DNA from: Verrucomicrobiia bacterium
Lineage (GTDB): Bacteria > Omnitrophota > Omnitrophia > Omnitrophales > Aquincolibacteriaceae
Direction: 5' to 3'
Length of the DNA: 57,478 nucleotides
Assembly: GCA_035495615.1 (NCBI GenBank)
Contig: DATJFP010000069.1
Coordinates: 1 to 57,478, forward strand
The notes under the pieces are model-generated. The model was not told the DNA's origin. It searched no databases and saw only the letters and a program-made list of their open reading frames with translations. Shown piece by piece: positions 16,337 through 23,043 of this stretch (position 1 is the first letter of the stretch; each line of letters begins with the position of its first letter). A program made the position numbers and the translations under genes.

Positions 16337-17017
16337 TTACAAAAGTCCGTTTTCGCGGAAACTGAAATAGCGGTTCCCGCCGATGATGATGTGATCCAGC
16401 ACTTTCATGGACATGGCCTCGCAGAGCGAAGCGAGCTTGGCCGTGATTTCCCTGTCTTCCGCGCTCGGCTCGATCTGACCCGACGGATGATTATGCGCGA
16501 GCACCAGCGCGCTCGCATGGAATTCCAGCGCGGCCCGGATAATCTCGCGGGGATGCACCATGGCGCGGTCGACCGTGCCGGTGAACAAAGTCCTCGCCTC
16601 GATCACCGCATGCGCCTTGTTCAGAAACAAAATCTTGAAAGCCTCTTTTTTCTGGTCCTGGAAATCCGCGGTCAGATAATCGACGACAGCCTGCGGCTCC
16701 CGGATGAAAGACTTTCCGATCATCTGCTGCTTCAGGCAGCGCTTGGAAATTTCCGTGACCGCCAGGAGCGTCGCGGCCTTGGCCGGCCCAAGGCCTTTGA
16801 TCTCGCCGAGCCGTTTGCCTTCCTGGCTGAAAAGTCCGCGCAGTCCGCCGAACGCGGCGATCAGATCACGCGCCTGCGTCATCACGCCGGTTTGGCGGAA
16901 GCCGCTGCGCAGGAGCACGGCCAAAAGCTCGGCATCGGTCAGCGAAGCTGGGCCATGCTGGAATAATTTTTCCCGGGGCCGTTCGCCCGCGGGCCAGGAT
17001 TTGAGAGTTTCGGCCAT
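16337..17017 (-). CDS. radC: RadC-family JAB-domain protein
   Basis: 226 residues: an N-terminal helix-hairpin-helix region (ELLAVLLRSGFRQTGVMTQA; IKGLGPAKAATLLAVTEISK) and a C-terminal JAB/MPN domain with LVLAHNHPSGQIEPSAED (about 171-188), which holds the HxH...D metal-binding motif. The upstream Glu expected for the JAMM site is plausible at FHASALVL. RadC was once linked to DNA repair; its true role is uncertain. The ATG has no clear Shine-Dalgarno sequence and its predicted promoter is very close, giving a leader of only about 20 A/T-rich bases. Confidence 0.93.
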   Translation of the reverse strand: MAETLKSWPAGERPREKLFQHGPASLTDAELLAVLLRSGFRQTGVMTQARDLIAAFGGLRGLFSQEGKRLGEIKGLGPAKAATLLAVTEISKRCLKQQMIGKSFIREPQAVVDYLTADFQDQKKEAFKILFLNKAHAVIEARTLFTGTVDRAMVHPREIIRAALEFHASALVLAHNHPSGQIEPSAEDREITAKLASLCEAMSMKVLDHIIIGGNRYFSFRENGLL

Positions 17018-17043
17018 ATTTAACTAAATCATTTTTTTTATTC

Positions 17044-17071
17044 ATTATATGCATACTCTCCCTCCTGGCAA
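17044..17071 (-). promoter_or_regulatory. Predicted promoter of the radC operon
   Basis: On minus: TTGCCA (17071-17066), a 16-base spacer and TATAAT (17049-17044), about 27 bases before the radC start. An AGGAGGGAGAG lies inside the spacer; it precedes an ATG in another frame that I do not consider a gene. Confidence 0.65.
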
Positions 17072-17084
17072 GTCCTTTTGCTGT

Positions 17085-17579
17085 TTAAGAACGCCCGGGC
17101 GCGATGACCTGTTCCAGGGACCAGACCGTGGTCTTTTCGAAATGAAGGCATCCGGCTGTAGGGATCATGGAACAAGTCGCCCAGTTCGAGGGCGTGAGCA
17201 AAGACGCGAGCTGAGGCAGCAACGGAAGATGGGAAACGACCAGAAGCTTTCCTGCGGGGTATTCCACAAAATATTCTTCGATGTTTCCGAACGCGGTTTG
17301 GGGTGAGCTTTCCGGAAAAAGCCAGGCCTTCTGTTCCGCGGCCGGGCACCCCAGTTCTTCCGAAAGAATCCGGGCCGTATCGACCGCCCTTTTTTTCCGG
17401 CTGGTCCAAAGCGTGTCCGGAACCAGGCCGCCGCCTTTCAAAAAAACCGCCAGCTCCCGCGCCTCCCGCTGGCCATAGCCGGACAAAGGCCGTACGTCGT
17501 CGTCCGGACCTTCCATAGCGGCGCCGTGCCGGACCAGATAAAGAACGCCGGTCCCTTGCGGTACGTTTCTCGATTTCAT
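17085..17579 (-). CDS. sixA: SixA-like phosphohistidine phosphatase
   Basis: 164 residues of the histidine phosphatase superfamily. The catalytic RHG is at 17-19 in LYLVRHGAA, followed by DVRPLSGYGQREARELAVFL, SRKKRAVDTARIL and the second active-site His in VVSHLPLLPQLASLL. SixA removes phosphate from histidine of phosphorelay or PTS proteins; the length and motif pattern fit SixA better than cofactor-dependent mutases. The start ATG overlaps the stop of the macrodomain gene (ATGA), so the two are translated together, but no functional link between them is known to me. Confidence 0.88.
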   Translation of the reverse strand: MKSRNVPQGTGVLYLVRHGAAMEGPDDDVRPLSGYGQREARELAVFLKGGGLVPDTLWTSRKKRAVDTARILSEELGCPAAEQKAWLFPESSPQTAFGNIEEYFVEYPAGKLLVVSHLPLLPQLASLLTPSNWATCSMIPTAGCLHFEKTTVWSLEQVIAPGRS

Positions 17580-18094
17580 GAAACGGGCTCCTTGGCCAGC
17601 AGGCGCTCGTAAACTTTCAAATCCGCTTCTTTGAAACAAACGAAGATCACCTTGTCCATCTCCGGCGCTTCGTCGAGAAATTGCCGCGCGGTTTCCACGG
17701 CAATGTGCGCCGCTTCTTCAAACGGAAAATGGTAAACGCCGGTACTGATGGAAGGAAAAGCGATCGAATGGATTTTGTTTTTCCGCGCCAGCTCCAGGCT
17801 GTTGCGGTAACATTTTTTCAAAAGCGCGGCCTCTCCGGATTTGCCGCCGTGCCATACCGGCCCGGGCGTGTGGATCACGAAGCGGGCCGGGAGCCGATAG
17901 CCGGCCGTAAGGCGCGCTTCGCCGGTGGGACAGCCGCCGAGCTTGCGGCATTCTTCCAGCAGTTCCGGACCCGCGGCCCTGTGGATCGCGCCGTCCACGC
18001 CGCCTCCGCCGAGCAGCGTCGTGTTCGCCGCGTTCACGATCGCATCCGCTTTCACTTTCGTGATGTCGCCGAGCAATGCTTCCATCTTGCCCAT
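17576..18094 (-). CDS. Macrodomain protein (YmdB-like O-acetyl-ADP-ribose deacetylase)
   Basis: 172 residues forming a single macrodomain. It shows GDITKVKADAIVNAANTTLL, GGGGVDGAIHRAAGPEL (about 31-47), GEARLTAGYRLPARFVIHTP and FPSISTGVYHFPFEEAA, the ligand-binding loops of the MacroD/YmdB class. Such enzymes hydrolyse O-acetyl-ADP-ribose and mono-ADP-ribosyl groups. The ATG at 18094 has no good Shine-Dalgarno; ATG four codons later, with GGGCAAG in front, is an alternative. Its 5' end directly abuts the large palindromic element. Confidence 0.93.
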   Translation of the reverse strand: MGKMEALLGDITKVKADAIVNAANTTLLGGGGVDGAIHRAAGPELLEECRKLGGCPTGEARLTAGYRLPARFVIHTPGPVWHGGKSGEAALLKKCYRNSLELARKNKIHSIAFPSISTGVYHFPFEEAAHIAVETARQFLDEAPEMDKVIFVCFKEADLKVYERLLAKEPVS

Positions 18095-18322
18095 GTTAGA
18101 GCACCTATCAAAACCCCGCTTGGCTGCAAACTCGCATGCCGGCGGGCTTCGTTGTTCCGCCGGTCAAAAAGTGCTCAGCAATCGCCGCGCGACGAATAAG
18201 TCGCGCATGTTTGGCGATGGGCGCGAGATGGTGAGCGCCCGTCACAACACTTTTTGCCCGTCGCGCCTAGAATCCCTTTGGCCTGCGAGTTTTCGCTTCA
18301 ACCGGGATTTTGTTAGGCGCTC
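18095..18322. repeat. 228-base imperfect palindrome filling the rlmH-macrodomain gap
   Basis: The left arm from 18102 (TTAGAGCACCTATCAAAACC ... CAAACTCGCATGCCGG ... CAAAAAGTGCTC) matches the reverse complement of the right arm ending at 18325 (TTAAGAGCGCCTAACAAAAT ... AAAACTCGCAGGCC ... CAAAAAGTGTTG) with clear but imperfect identity. The double-hairpin element copy 4 forms the centre (18180-18240). The structure begins next to the macrodomain start codon and ends at the rlmH stop codon, which lies at its edge. It has no open reading frame of note. Confidence 0.85.
18180..18240 (-). repeat. Palindromic double-hairpin element, copy 4 (reverse orientation)
   Basis: Inverted relative to copies 1-3. 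Read on minus: GGGCGC, a loop TCACCATCTC, GCGCCC, then ATCGCC, bulge AAACAT, GCGCGAC, loop TTATTC, GTCGCGC and GGCGAT. It is the core of the larger palindrome 18095-18322. Confidence 0.92.
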
Positions 18323-18775
18323 TTAATGCCCCTGATGATAGGGATGTTTCTTTAAAATCGTCCAGGCCCTGTAAACCTGTTCCGCGGCCACGACCGAAGC
18401 CAGTTCATGCGGCAGCGTCAACGGCCCAAAGCTCCATCTGAGGTCCGGCTTCCACAACGCGTCGTCTTTTTCCGTAAACCCGTCGGCCCCGCCGATCAGG
18501 ATGTGGAGTTCCCGCGCTCCGGCTGAGCACGAAGAATCCAAAGCCGCGGCCACGTCTTCGGAACTGAGCGGACGCGCCTTGCGCGCCCTGTCGCACATCC
18601 AGACAAGCACGCCCGCGTTTTTTTTCCACGATTCGGCTCCGCCTCCCACTTCACACGAAGAAAAGCGGCCGATGCGTTCGCAGTACTCGGAAAAAAGGGA
18701 AAAGGTTTCCTTGGACTTGAACGCACGCGCACCCGCGGAACCTTTGGCCCAGGTCAGTCGAAAGACGATTTTCAT
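18323..18775 (-). CDS. rlmH: 23S rRNA pseudouridine-1915 N3-methyltransferase
   Basis: 150 residues, the usual RlmH length. The SPOUT-fold knot region carries ELHILIGGADGF (about 104-115) and the C-terminal tail AAEQVYRAWTILKKHPYHQGH is the RlmH signature that contacts S-adenosylmethionine and the ribosome. It methylates pseudouridine 1915 in helix 69 of 23S rRNA on assembled ribosomes. The start ATG overlaps the stop of the thioredoxin-like gene (ATGA). The stop TAA falls on the edge of the large palindrome. Confidence 0.93.
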   Translation of the reverse strand: MKIVFRLTWAKGSAGARAFKSKETFSLFSEYCERIGRFSSCEVGGGAESWKKNAGVLVWMCDRARKARPLSSEDVAAALDSSCSAGARELHILIGGADGFTEKDDALWKPDLRWSFGPLTLPHELASVVAAEQVYRAWTILKKHPYHQGH

Positions 18776-19362
18776 TTCTTGGCCGTGAAATACGCGGGCG
18801 CAAGCCCTTCTTTCCATTTGATGTTGCAGCCCATGCTCGGCTTCTGTTCGCCGGCCGGCGCTTTGCCCGCGAGCGCCGCATCGAGCGCCTGCCGCAGGTC
18901 GCGGCCCGTGACCGGCTGGCTGTTTCCCGGGCGGCTGTCGTCGAGCTGCCCGCGGTAAACGAGTTTGCGCTTCGCGTCATAGACAAAGAAATCCGGCGTG
19001 CAGGCCGCGGCGTAAGCTTTCGCGACTTCTTGAGACTCGTCGTAGAGGTAAGGGAAACCAAAACCCAGTTCCTGCGCCATTTCCTTGAGTTTGGCCGGGC
19101 CGTCGTCGGGATAATGCTCCGCGTCGTTGGAGCTGATCGCCACGATGCCGAGGTCTTTCGCCGCGTAATCGCGCCCGAGCTTCGCGAGCTCATGCTTCAC
19201 ATGCACAACGTACGGGCAGTGGCGGCAGATGAACATGACGAGCAGCGCCTTGCGGCCTGCGGAATCTTTTAACGAGATTTTTTTGCCGGTCACAACGTCC
19301 GGAAGCGAAAAGTCCGGCGCGGCGCTGCCGAGCGGCTGCATAGTGGATGGAGTGAGGGCCAT
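18772..19362 (-). CDS. Thioredoxin-fold protein of the peroxiredoxin-like family
   Basis: 196 residues. It reads APDFSLPDVVTGKKISLKDS, then LLVMFICRHCPYVVHVKHEL with a CRHC pair at about 46-49 in the place of the thioredoxin active site, SSNDAEHYPDDGPAKLKEMA and a cis-Pro region AACTPDFFVYDAKRKLVYRG. This is the AhpC/TSA-related PRX-like1 group often annotated thioredoxin family protein. There is no signal peptide, so it probably acts in the cytoplasm; substrate unknown. A strong AGGAGG stands before the ATG. It is coupled to rlmH. Confidence 0.88.
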   Translation of the reverse strand: MALTPSTMQPLGSAAPDFSLPDVVTGKKISLKDSAGRKALLVMFICRHCPYVVHVKHELAKLGRDYAAKDLGIVAISSNDAEHYPDDGPAKLKEMAQELGFGFPYLYDESQEVAKAYAAACTPDFFVYDAKRKLVYRGQLDDSRPGNSQPVTGRDLRQALDAALAGKAPAGEQKPSMGCNIKWKEGLAPAYFTAKK

Positions 19363-19399
19363 AAAAACCTCCTAAAGTAATGATGTGCATTCCGTTTAT

Positions 19400-19427
19400 C
19401 TGCCGGCAAAAGCTCGCATGCCGGCAG
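19400..19427. repeat. Hairpin CTGCCGGC/GCCGGCAG sharing a 13-mer with the large palindrome
   Basis: CTGCCGGC (19400-19407), a 12-base loop and GCCGGCAG (19420-19427). The loop and 3' arm contain CTCGCATGCCGGC, also present in the left arm of the palindrome at about 18131-18143, so this may be a remnant of the same repeat. An alternative stem GCAAAAG/CTTTTGC overlaps it. Confidence 0.6.
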
Positions 19428-19451
19428 CGGGACTTTTGCATTCATGCTCAT

Positions 19452-19475
19452 GGGACAGGTCTAAAGACCTGTCCC
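19452..19475. repeat. GGGACAGGTC-type palindrome, copy A
   Basis: A perfect 10-bp stem GGGACAGGTC/GACCTGTCCC with loop TAAA, just downstream of the stop-proximal end of the YkgJ gene on minus. The same stem sequence recurs at 49119-49145. It may act as a terminator for YkgJ, although no run of T follows on minus. Confidence 0.75.
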
Positions 19476-19484
19476 CATCCACAC

Positions 19485-19844
19485 TCACCGCTGATCCGCT
19501 TTCGGAAAAAGCGCTTTCATGCCTTCGCAATACTCGAAGCTTCGCGGCGTGCGCCAGCGCACGGGAAAGTCCCGGCATTGGGCCGGCTTGGCCGCGTGAA
19601 CGGAGCATCCTTCGCGGGTTAGGAAAACGCAGGATTCGTCGGGATTTTTTTTGAGGACGAGTTTTTTCCGGTCCTCGATTTCACAGTAGCGGTTTACAAA
19701 ATCAAAAGGATCGAGGCCGAGAAGCGCTGCCATCGCCTCGGTCTCGGGGGGCGTGACGTAAACAAAGCCGGGCTGTTCGCAGCACCGGTTGCAGCGGCGG
19801 CACTGGAAAGCGGCAAGGCGTTCCTGCAGGTCCGGCGGTTCCAC
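19485..19844 (-). CDS. YkgJ-family cysteine cluster protein
   Basis: 119 residues. Cysteine groups are FQCRRCNRCCEQPG (about 14-27), GCSVHAAKPAQCRDFP (about 80-95) and a late EYCEGM, the CxxCxxCC...C...C pattern of the YkgJ zinc or iron chelating family. The biochemical role of the family is not settled. GTG at 19844 is the likely start, with AGAGGG in front; it lies 3 bases after the fluC stop, so the two are in one operon. Confidence 0.88.
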   Translation of the reverse strand: MEPPDLQERLAAFQCRRCNRCCEQPGFVYVTPPETEAMAALLGLDPFDFVNRYCEIEDRKKLVLKKNPDESCVFLTREGCSVHAAKPAQCRDFPVRWRTPRSFEYCEGMKALFPKADQR

Positions 19845-19847
19845 GGT

Positions 19848-20219
19848 TCACCCTCTTGCTCCGAGCCTCAGGCCAAGCTGCAGCAGAGCGAATCCGCCCG
19901 CGAGGCTGAGAGCCAGATTCAGAAAAACAAGGCCGGTGTTCCCCCCGCGCAGCAGCACGTTCGTGTCCAGCATCCAGGCGGAAAACGTCGTGAACGCGCC
20001 GCAGAAACCCGTGATCAGGAGAAGCGTCCCCGCCACCGGCAGCGTTCCCTTTTCCGCCAGCGCGAAGAAAAGCCCCGCGAGAAAGCATCCCGCGAGATTG
20101 ACGGCAAAAGTTCCGGAGGGAAAAGGCGACGGCCAAGTCCCCTGCACCCACGTGCTGAGGCTGTAGCGGGCCCACGTTCCTAAAATGCCTCCGGCGGCAA
20201 GGATCAATCCTTTATTCAT
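19848..20219 (-). CDS. fluC: Fluoride exporter FluC/CrcB
   Basis: 123 residues with four transmembrane helices. Motifs are GGILGTWARYSLSTWV near the N-terminus, PSGTFAVNLAGCFLAGLFFA (about 34-53) and GFCGAFTTFSAWMLD (about 71-85), including the Asn and Thr/Phe residues that line the double-barrelled fluoride pores. It works as an antiparallel dimer; only one gene is present, so a homodimer is expected. I saw no fluoride riboswitch upstream. A small membrane protein gene ends 9 bases before it. Confidence 0.95.
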   Translation of the reverse strand: MNKGLILAAGGILGTWARYSLSTWVQGTWPSPFPSGTFAVNLAGCFLAGLFFALAEKGTLPVAGTLLLITGFCGAFTTFSAWMLDTNVLLRGGNTGLVFLNLALSLAGGFALLQLGLRLGARG

Positions 20220-20228
20220 AAGAAGGTC

Positions 20229-20372
20229 TTAGGGTTTTGCAGGAGCGCTCTGGGTGGGCGTCGACTTGATTCCCATTTCAGAGGCTTTCTTGGCCATCAA
20301 CTGGGTGAAAAGAACGGCGGCGCCGATGACGAGCGCGCAACTGATGAACAGGACGATAAACGCTTGTTTCAC
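20229..20372 (-). CDS. Small single-pass membrane protein
   Basis: 47 residues: a transmembrane helix at about 5-24 (FIVLFISCALVIGAAVLFTQ) and a short polar tail with Thr/Pro/Ala. GTG at 20372 is chosen because GGGGGA stands 7 bases before it; a longer frame upstream lacks a ribosome binding site. It precedes fluC by 9 bases. I recognise no family. Confidence 0.6.
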   Translation of the reverse strand: MKQAFIVLFISCALVIGAAVLFTQLMAKKASEMGIKSTPTQSAPAKP

Positions 20373-20455
20373 GGATGAATCCCCCTTTAAAGTTGAAAAG
20401 CGGTTTCCCCTATTGTCGGCATCGGGTCCGCTTCCATCCATTACTTTTTGAAGGA

Positions 20456-20869
20456 TCAGGCTTCCTTGGCCGCGCCGAGATCGCTGACGTTGAACGTCTT
20501 CTGGCCGAAAATGCGGTCGTTGGCGTAAATCCGGAATTCGTACTCTCCGGGCTCCATGAATTTCAGCCCCCGAAGATTGAAGACAAGCTCGTGGCTCGTG
20601 AGCGGACTGTCGATCGTGATGTCGTTGGGAATTTCGCCCTGGCCCGTCACGGCGTTCGACTGCAGGTTGACCAGGTCAAGGCGGAAGCGGTAAGTGCCGC
20701 GCGCCTCGGTCAGCTTGATGTAAACAGAGAGGGACGGATGCATGAACGGAAATTTGACCGCGCCGATATTCTCGAAAATGCCAATGAGGCTTTTCTTGTT
20801 GGTCTCCTGCTCCGTGATCACGTAATCACAGATGAGCATGGCGTTGGTCTTGGGTATGGGCGAAATCAT
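20456..20869 (-). CDS. Conserved protein of unknown function (DUF6941-like)
   Basis: 137 residues, no signal peptide. It starts with AMLICDYVITEQETNKKSLI and goes on GIFENIGAVKFPFMHPSLSV, then KLTEARGTYRFRLDLVNLQS and ends PGEYEFRIYANDRIFGQKTF. This beta-rich pattern, a reading from ligand-free memory, resembles the DUF6941 group of small proteins, whose role is unknown to me. A good GGAGG stands 4 bases before the ATG. It lies between the small membrane gene and a receiver-domain gene, each on the same strand but separated by about 75-80 bases. Confidence 0.65.
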   Translation of the reverse strand: MISPIPKTNAMLICDYVITEQETNKKSLIGIFENIGAVKFPFMHPSLSVYIKLTEARGTYRFRLDLVNLQSNAVTGQGEIPNDITIDSPLTSHELVFNLRGLKFMEPGEYEFRIYANDRIFGQKTFNVSDLGAAKEA

Positions 20870-20943
20870 GGTCCCTCCGGGCTCTCAATGTATCAAAAAA
20901 AAGGGAGAGATAAAACCTGAAAATCCCGCGGGGGGCAGGCGGT

Positions 20944-21777
20944 TTAGACCGGATTTGCCTGAAGATGGGCTATGACCTTTGCCAACAGCTCGTCGCCCTT
21001 GGAATAAGGAAGGACCTGCCCGGGCTCAAGCAGCTTCAGCGCTTCCACGGCCATGGTCGCCGGGCAGAAAGCGGCGAACTTGATGCCGTTCGTCTCCGGT
21101 GAGCCTTTCAGCTTTTGATAGAGGGTTTTCGCGTCCAGCGTATTGGGGTCTTCCCAATACTGGCAATAGATGTAGGCGGGCTTCCACTGCTTGGCCTGGC
21201 GAAAGGCGTATTCTTCGTCGCTCGTGGAATCGGCTTCATAGCCCTGCTTGCCCAAATGGGTTTTCAGCTTTTCCACCAGATAATCTTCGATGCCCACGAC
21301 AAGGATGCGATATTTCTCGCCGCTTGCCCGTTTCGCCGGAGCATCGGACGCCGCACCAGACGAAGCGTCGCCCGTCATGCCCGCAGCTTCTTCGGCCGCG
21401 CTGCCGGGCACGGGAATTTTCAACGCATTGTTCACGGCGGTGATCAGCTCGTCACTATTGAACGGCTTGGGAATGAAACTGTGGATGTCCCAGCGGTTGA
21501 AAAAATCTTTCATGCTGCGGCGCGCGGAGATGACGATGATCGGGATGTTCTTGACCTCGGCGCCGCACTTTTTGACTTCCTGGACGAAATCATAGCCCGT
21601 CATTTTGGGCATCAGGACGTCGAGAATGATGAGGTCGGGAGTGGTTTCCTTGATTTTCTTCAGGCCTTGAATCGGATCGAGGGCGGGAACGACATCAAAA
21701 CCGCTCGCGGTGAGACGGGTGGAAAGCAGGGTGAGCGTGTCAGGCTCATCATCGATCAGCATGATTTTCTTGGCCAT
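20944..21777 (-). CDS. Tandem receiver protein: active REC plus degenerate REC
   Basis: 277 residues. The first domain (1-125) is a normal receiver: acidic pair Asp9/Asp10, phosphoacceptor Asp53 in DLIILDVLMP, and IPKPF with the conserved Lys. An Ala/Ser-rich linker (about 125-150) leads to a second receiver-like domain (about 153-277: YRILVVGIEDYLVEKLKTHL) in which the phosphoacceptor strand reads YIYCQYWED, with no Asp at the expected place. No DNA-binding or enzymatic output domain is seen. It may act as a phospho-dependent adaptor. Predicted promoter at 21836-21864. Confidence 0.88.
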   Translation of the reverse strand: MAKKIMLIDDEPDTLTLLSTRLTASGFDVVPALDPIQGLKKIKETTPDLIILDVLMPKMTGYDFVQEVKKCGAEVKNIPIIVISARRSMKDFFNRWDIHSFIPKPFNSDELITAVNNALKIPVPGSAAEEAAGMTGDASSGAASDAPAKRASGEKYRILVVGIEDYLVEKLKTHLGKQGYEADSTSDEEYAFRQAKQWKPAYIYCQYWEDPNTLDAKTLYQKLKGSPETNGIKFAAFCPATMAVEALKLLEPGQVLPYSKGDELLAKVIAHLQANPV

Positions 21778-21835
21778 CTAAAGCTCCGTTCAAAAAACGG
21801 CAAGGCTCGAAAGTTAAGGCCTTAAAACCAAAAGA

Positions 21836-21864
21836 AAGATATCACACTGGGGGGAAGCGGGCAA
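21836..21864 (-). promoter_or_regulatory. Predicted promoter of the tandem receiver gene
   Basis: On minus: TTGCCC (21864-21859), 17 bases, TATCTT (21841-21836), about 59 bases before the start codon. Four or more of six bases match in each box. Confidence 0.5.
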
Positions 21865-21908
21865 GCGGGCCTTAAAAAAATTCGAATCTTGCACAAAATT
21901 AAGTGTCG

Positions 21909-22526
21909 TTAATCCTCGATTTGGTCTTGCAGCTTGGAAGTCAGCTCGTTCATCTGCTGAATAAGGAACTTGGGAAGAAGGCTCTCGTTTTCGAGCTCCT
22001 TCTTGGCCATCGTGATGACCGTGATCACCCGCCGGATCGCGGAATTCCGGCGCTGTTTGCGCACGTCGGCCGGATCCACGGGATCGCGTTCCGAAAGCAG
22101 TTTCTTCACCTGGGCCCGGACTTCCTGCGGTTCGCGCGCCTTTTCGATCACCGATTCGCGGACCTCGGCATAATCCTGGGGCGTCAGCTTCTGGTTTTCC
22201 CTGGCCAGGCGCAGCAGGTTCACGGACTCGAAATTCGGCACCTTGGAAGGCGAGTCCCCATCGTCCCGGGGATCGATCACGCGGGGCTCTTCTTTTTCCA
22301 GAAAGGAGTAGGATTTGAGGAGCTTCGCCGCGGTCGTGGACTTCATGCCCAGTTCCTTCACGCAGTAGGTCTCGAAGCTTAAAAATCCCCAGCTCTTGAA
22401 GTACTTGTCCTTATGAATGCTGAATAAAAACTGCCCCAATTCGATCCAGGAAGCCTTATGCTTCTTGGCGGCTTCCAGGGCCCTCTGTCTCATGGTTTCG
22501 GTATCGTGATCGACTTGCACGGCCAT
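21909..22526 (-). CDS. Helical protein of unknown function
   Basis: 205 residues, charged and helical, no signal peptide. The N-terminal part (about 25-80) contains WIELGQFLFSIHKDKYFKSW and GFLSFETYCVKELGMKSTTA, a Trp/Tyr-rich pattern that looks like a small helix-turn-helix-like or protein-binding domain. The middle contains a conserved-looking Pro/Asp segment, and the C-terminus is a helix (LLPKFLIQQMNELTSKLQDQ). AAGGAGAACGTT precedes the ATG. I do not recognise the family. It could be a DNA-binding regulator, but nothing proves this. Confidence 0.7.
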   Translation of the reverse strand: MAVQVDHDTETMRQRALEAAKKHKASWIELGQFLFSIHKDKYFKSWGFLSFETYCVKELGMKSTTAAKLLKSYSFLEKEEPRVIDPRDDGDSPSKVPNFESVNLLRLARENQKLTPQDYAEVRESVIEKAREPQEVRAQVKKLLSERDPVDPADVRKQRRNSAIRRVITVITMAKKELENESLLPKFLIQQMNELTSKLQDQIED

Positions 22527-22599
22527 AACGTTCTCCTTATTGCGGAATTGCCCATGATATCACGGGCAGAATGTTCTTTCCAGAGGGGTTTGACGGGAA

Positions 22600-22998
22600 T
22601 TATTTTTTCCGTCTGTTTTTCGAGCGCTTCCGGGCCGCTTCCCGGTAATACGTGTACTTGTGCGTTTTTCCGCGCACCTGGGCGGCGGGATACTTGGCTT
22701 CGTTGTGCCGGAGCTTTTTCACGATGGCTTCGGAAAGGTCGATGCCGTAGAGATTGCAGAAATCCATGACGTAAATGGCCACGTCCGCCAGCTCATGCTC
22801 GACTTTCTTGCGCAGGTCCGGCACCAGGGGCTTGCGGTCGGGGGCCTGCCACTGGAAAAGCTCCATGAGCTCCGCGGCCTCGATGGCCATGGACATGCTC
22901 AGGTTCTTCGCGCTATGGAATTGCTCCCAGTCACGGTCCCGGATGAACTTGCCGATTTTCTGCTTGAGGGCGTCGATCGTGGTGGATTTGTCCGGCAT
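22600..22998 (-). CDS. MazG-like nucleotide pyrophosphohydrolase
   Basis: 132 residues. The all-alpha NTP-PPase fold is seen in SMAIEAAELMELFQW (about 36-50) and KVEHELADVAIYVMDFCNLY (about 64-83), which supply the ExxE and ExxD pairs that bind magnesium. A basic tail (EAARKRSKNRRKK) ends the protein. Short proteins of this type (MazG-like, dCTPase-like) hydrolyse non-canonical or excess dNTPs. Exact substrate is not visible. It is divergent from the small secreted protein at 23044. Confidence 0.87.
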   Translation of the reverse strand: MPDKSTTIDALKQKIGKFIRDRDWEQFHSAKNLSMSMAIEAAELMELFQWQAPDRKPLVPDLRKKVEHELADVAIYVMDFCNLYGIDLSEAIVKKLRHNEAKYPAAQVRGKTHKYTYYREAARKRSKNRRKK

Positions 22999-23043
22999 AA
23001 CTGCCTCGCTTTAGTTTCCGCTTTCCGCCGTCGATACCGGAAC

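Larger units (their letters stand above)
19363..19484. other. Intergenic region with two palindromes
   Basis: It lies between the thioredoxin-like start and the YkgJ stop and holds two hairpins, listed separately at 19400-19427 and 19452-19475. No gene is seen. Confidence 0.6.

Noticed and set aside
16866-17054. Small frame starting MHIMNKKND before radC
   Set aside because: It has a good AGGAGGG upstream, but the ATG overlaps the predicted -10 box and the frame runs out of phase inside radC with low-quality sequence.
1021-18240. CRISPR array
   Set aside because: The repeats are dispersed, of unequal spacing, occur in both orientations and fold as double hairpins; there are no regular spacers or cas genes.
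20220-20456. Fluoride riboswitch upstream of fluC
   Set aside because: I looked for the crcB motif in the leader and the small upstream gene and found no matching pattern.
22660-23043. Long plus-strand extension of the small secreted protein
   Set aside because: The extension runs antisense to the MazG-like gene and lacks protein-like features; the signal peptide begins at 23044.
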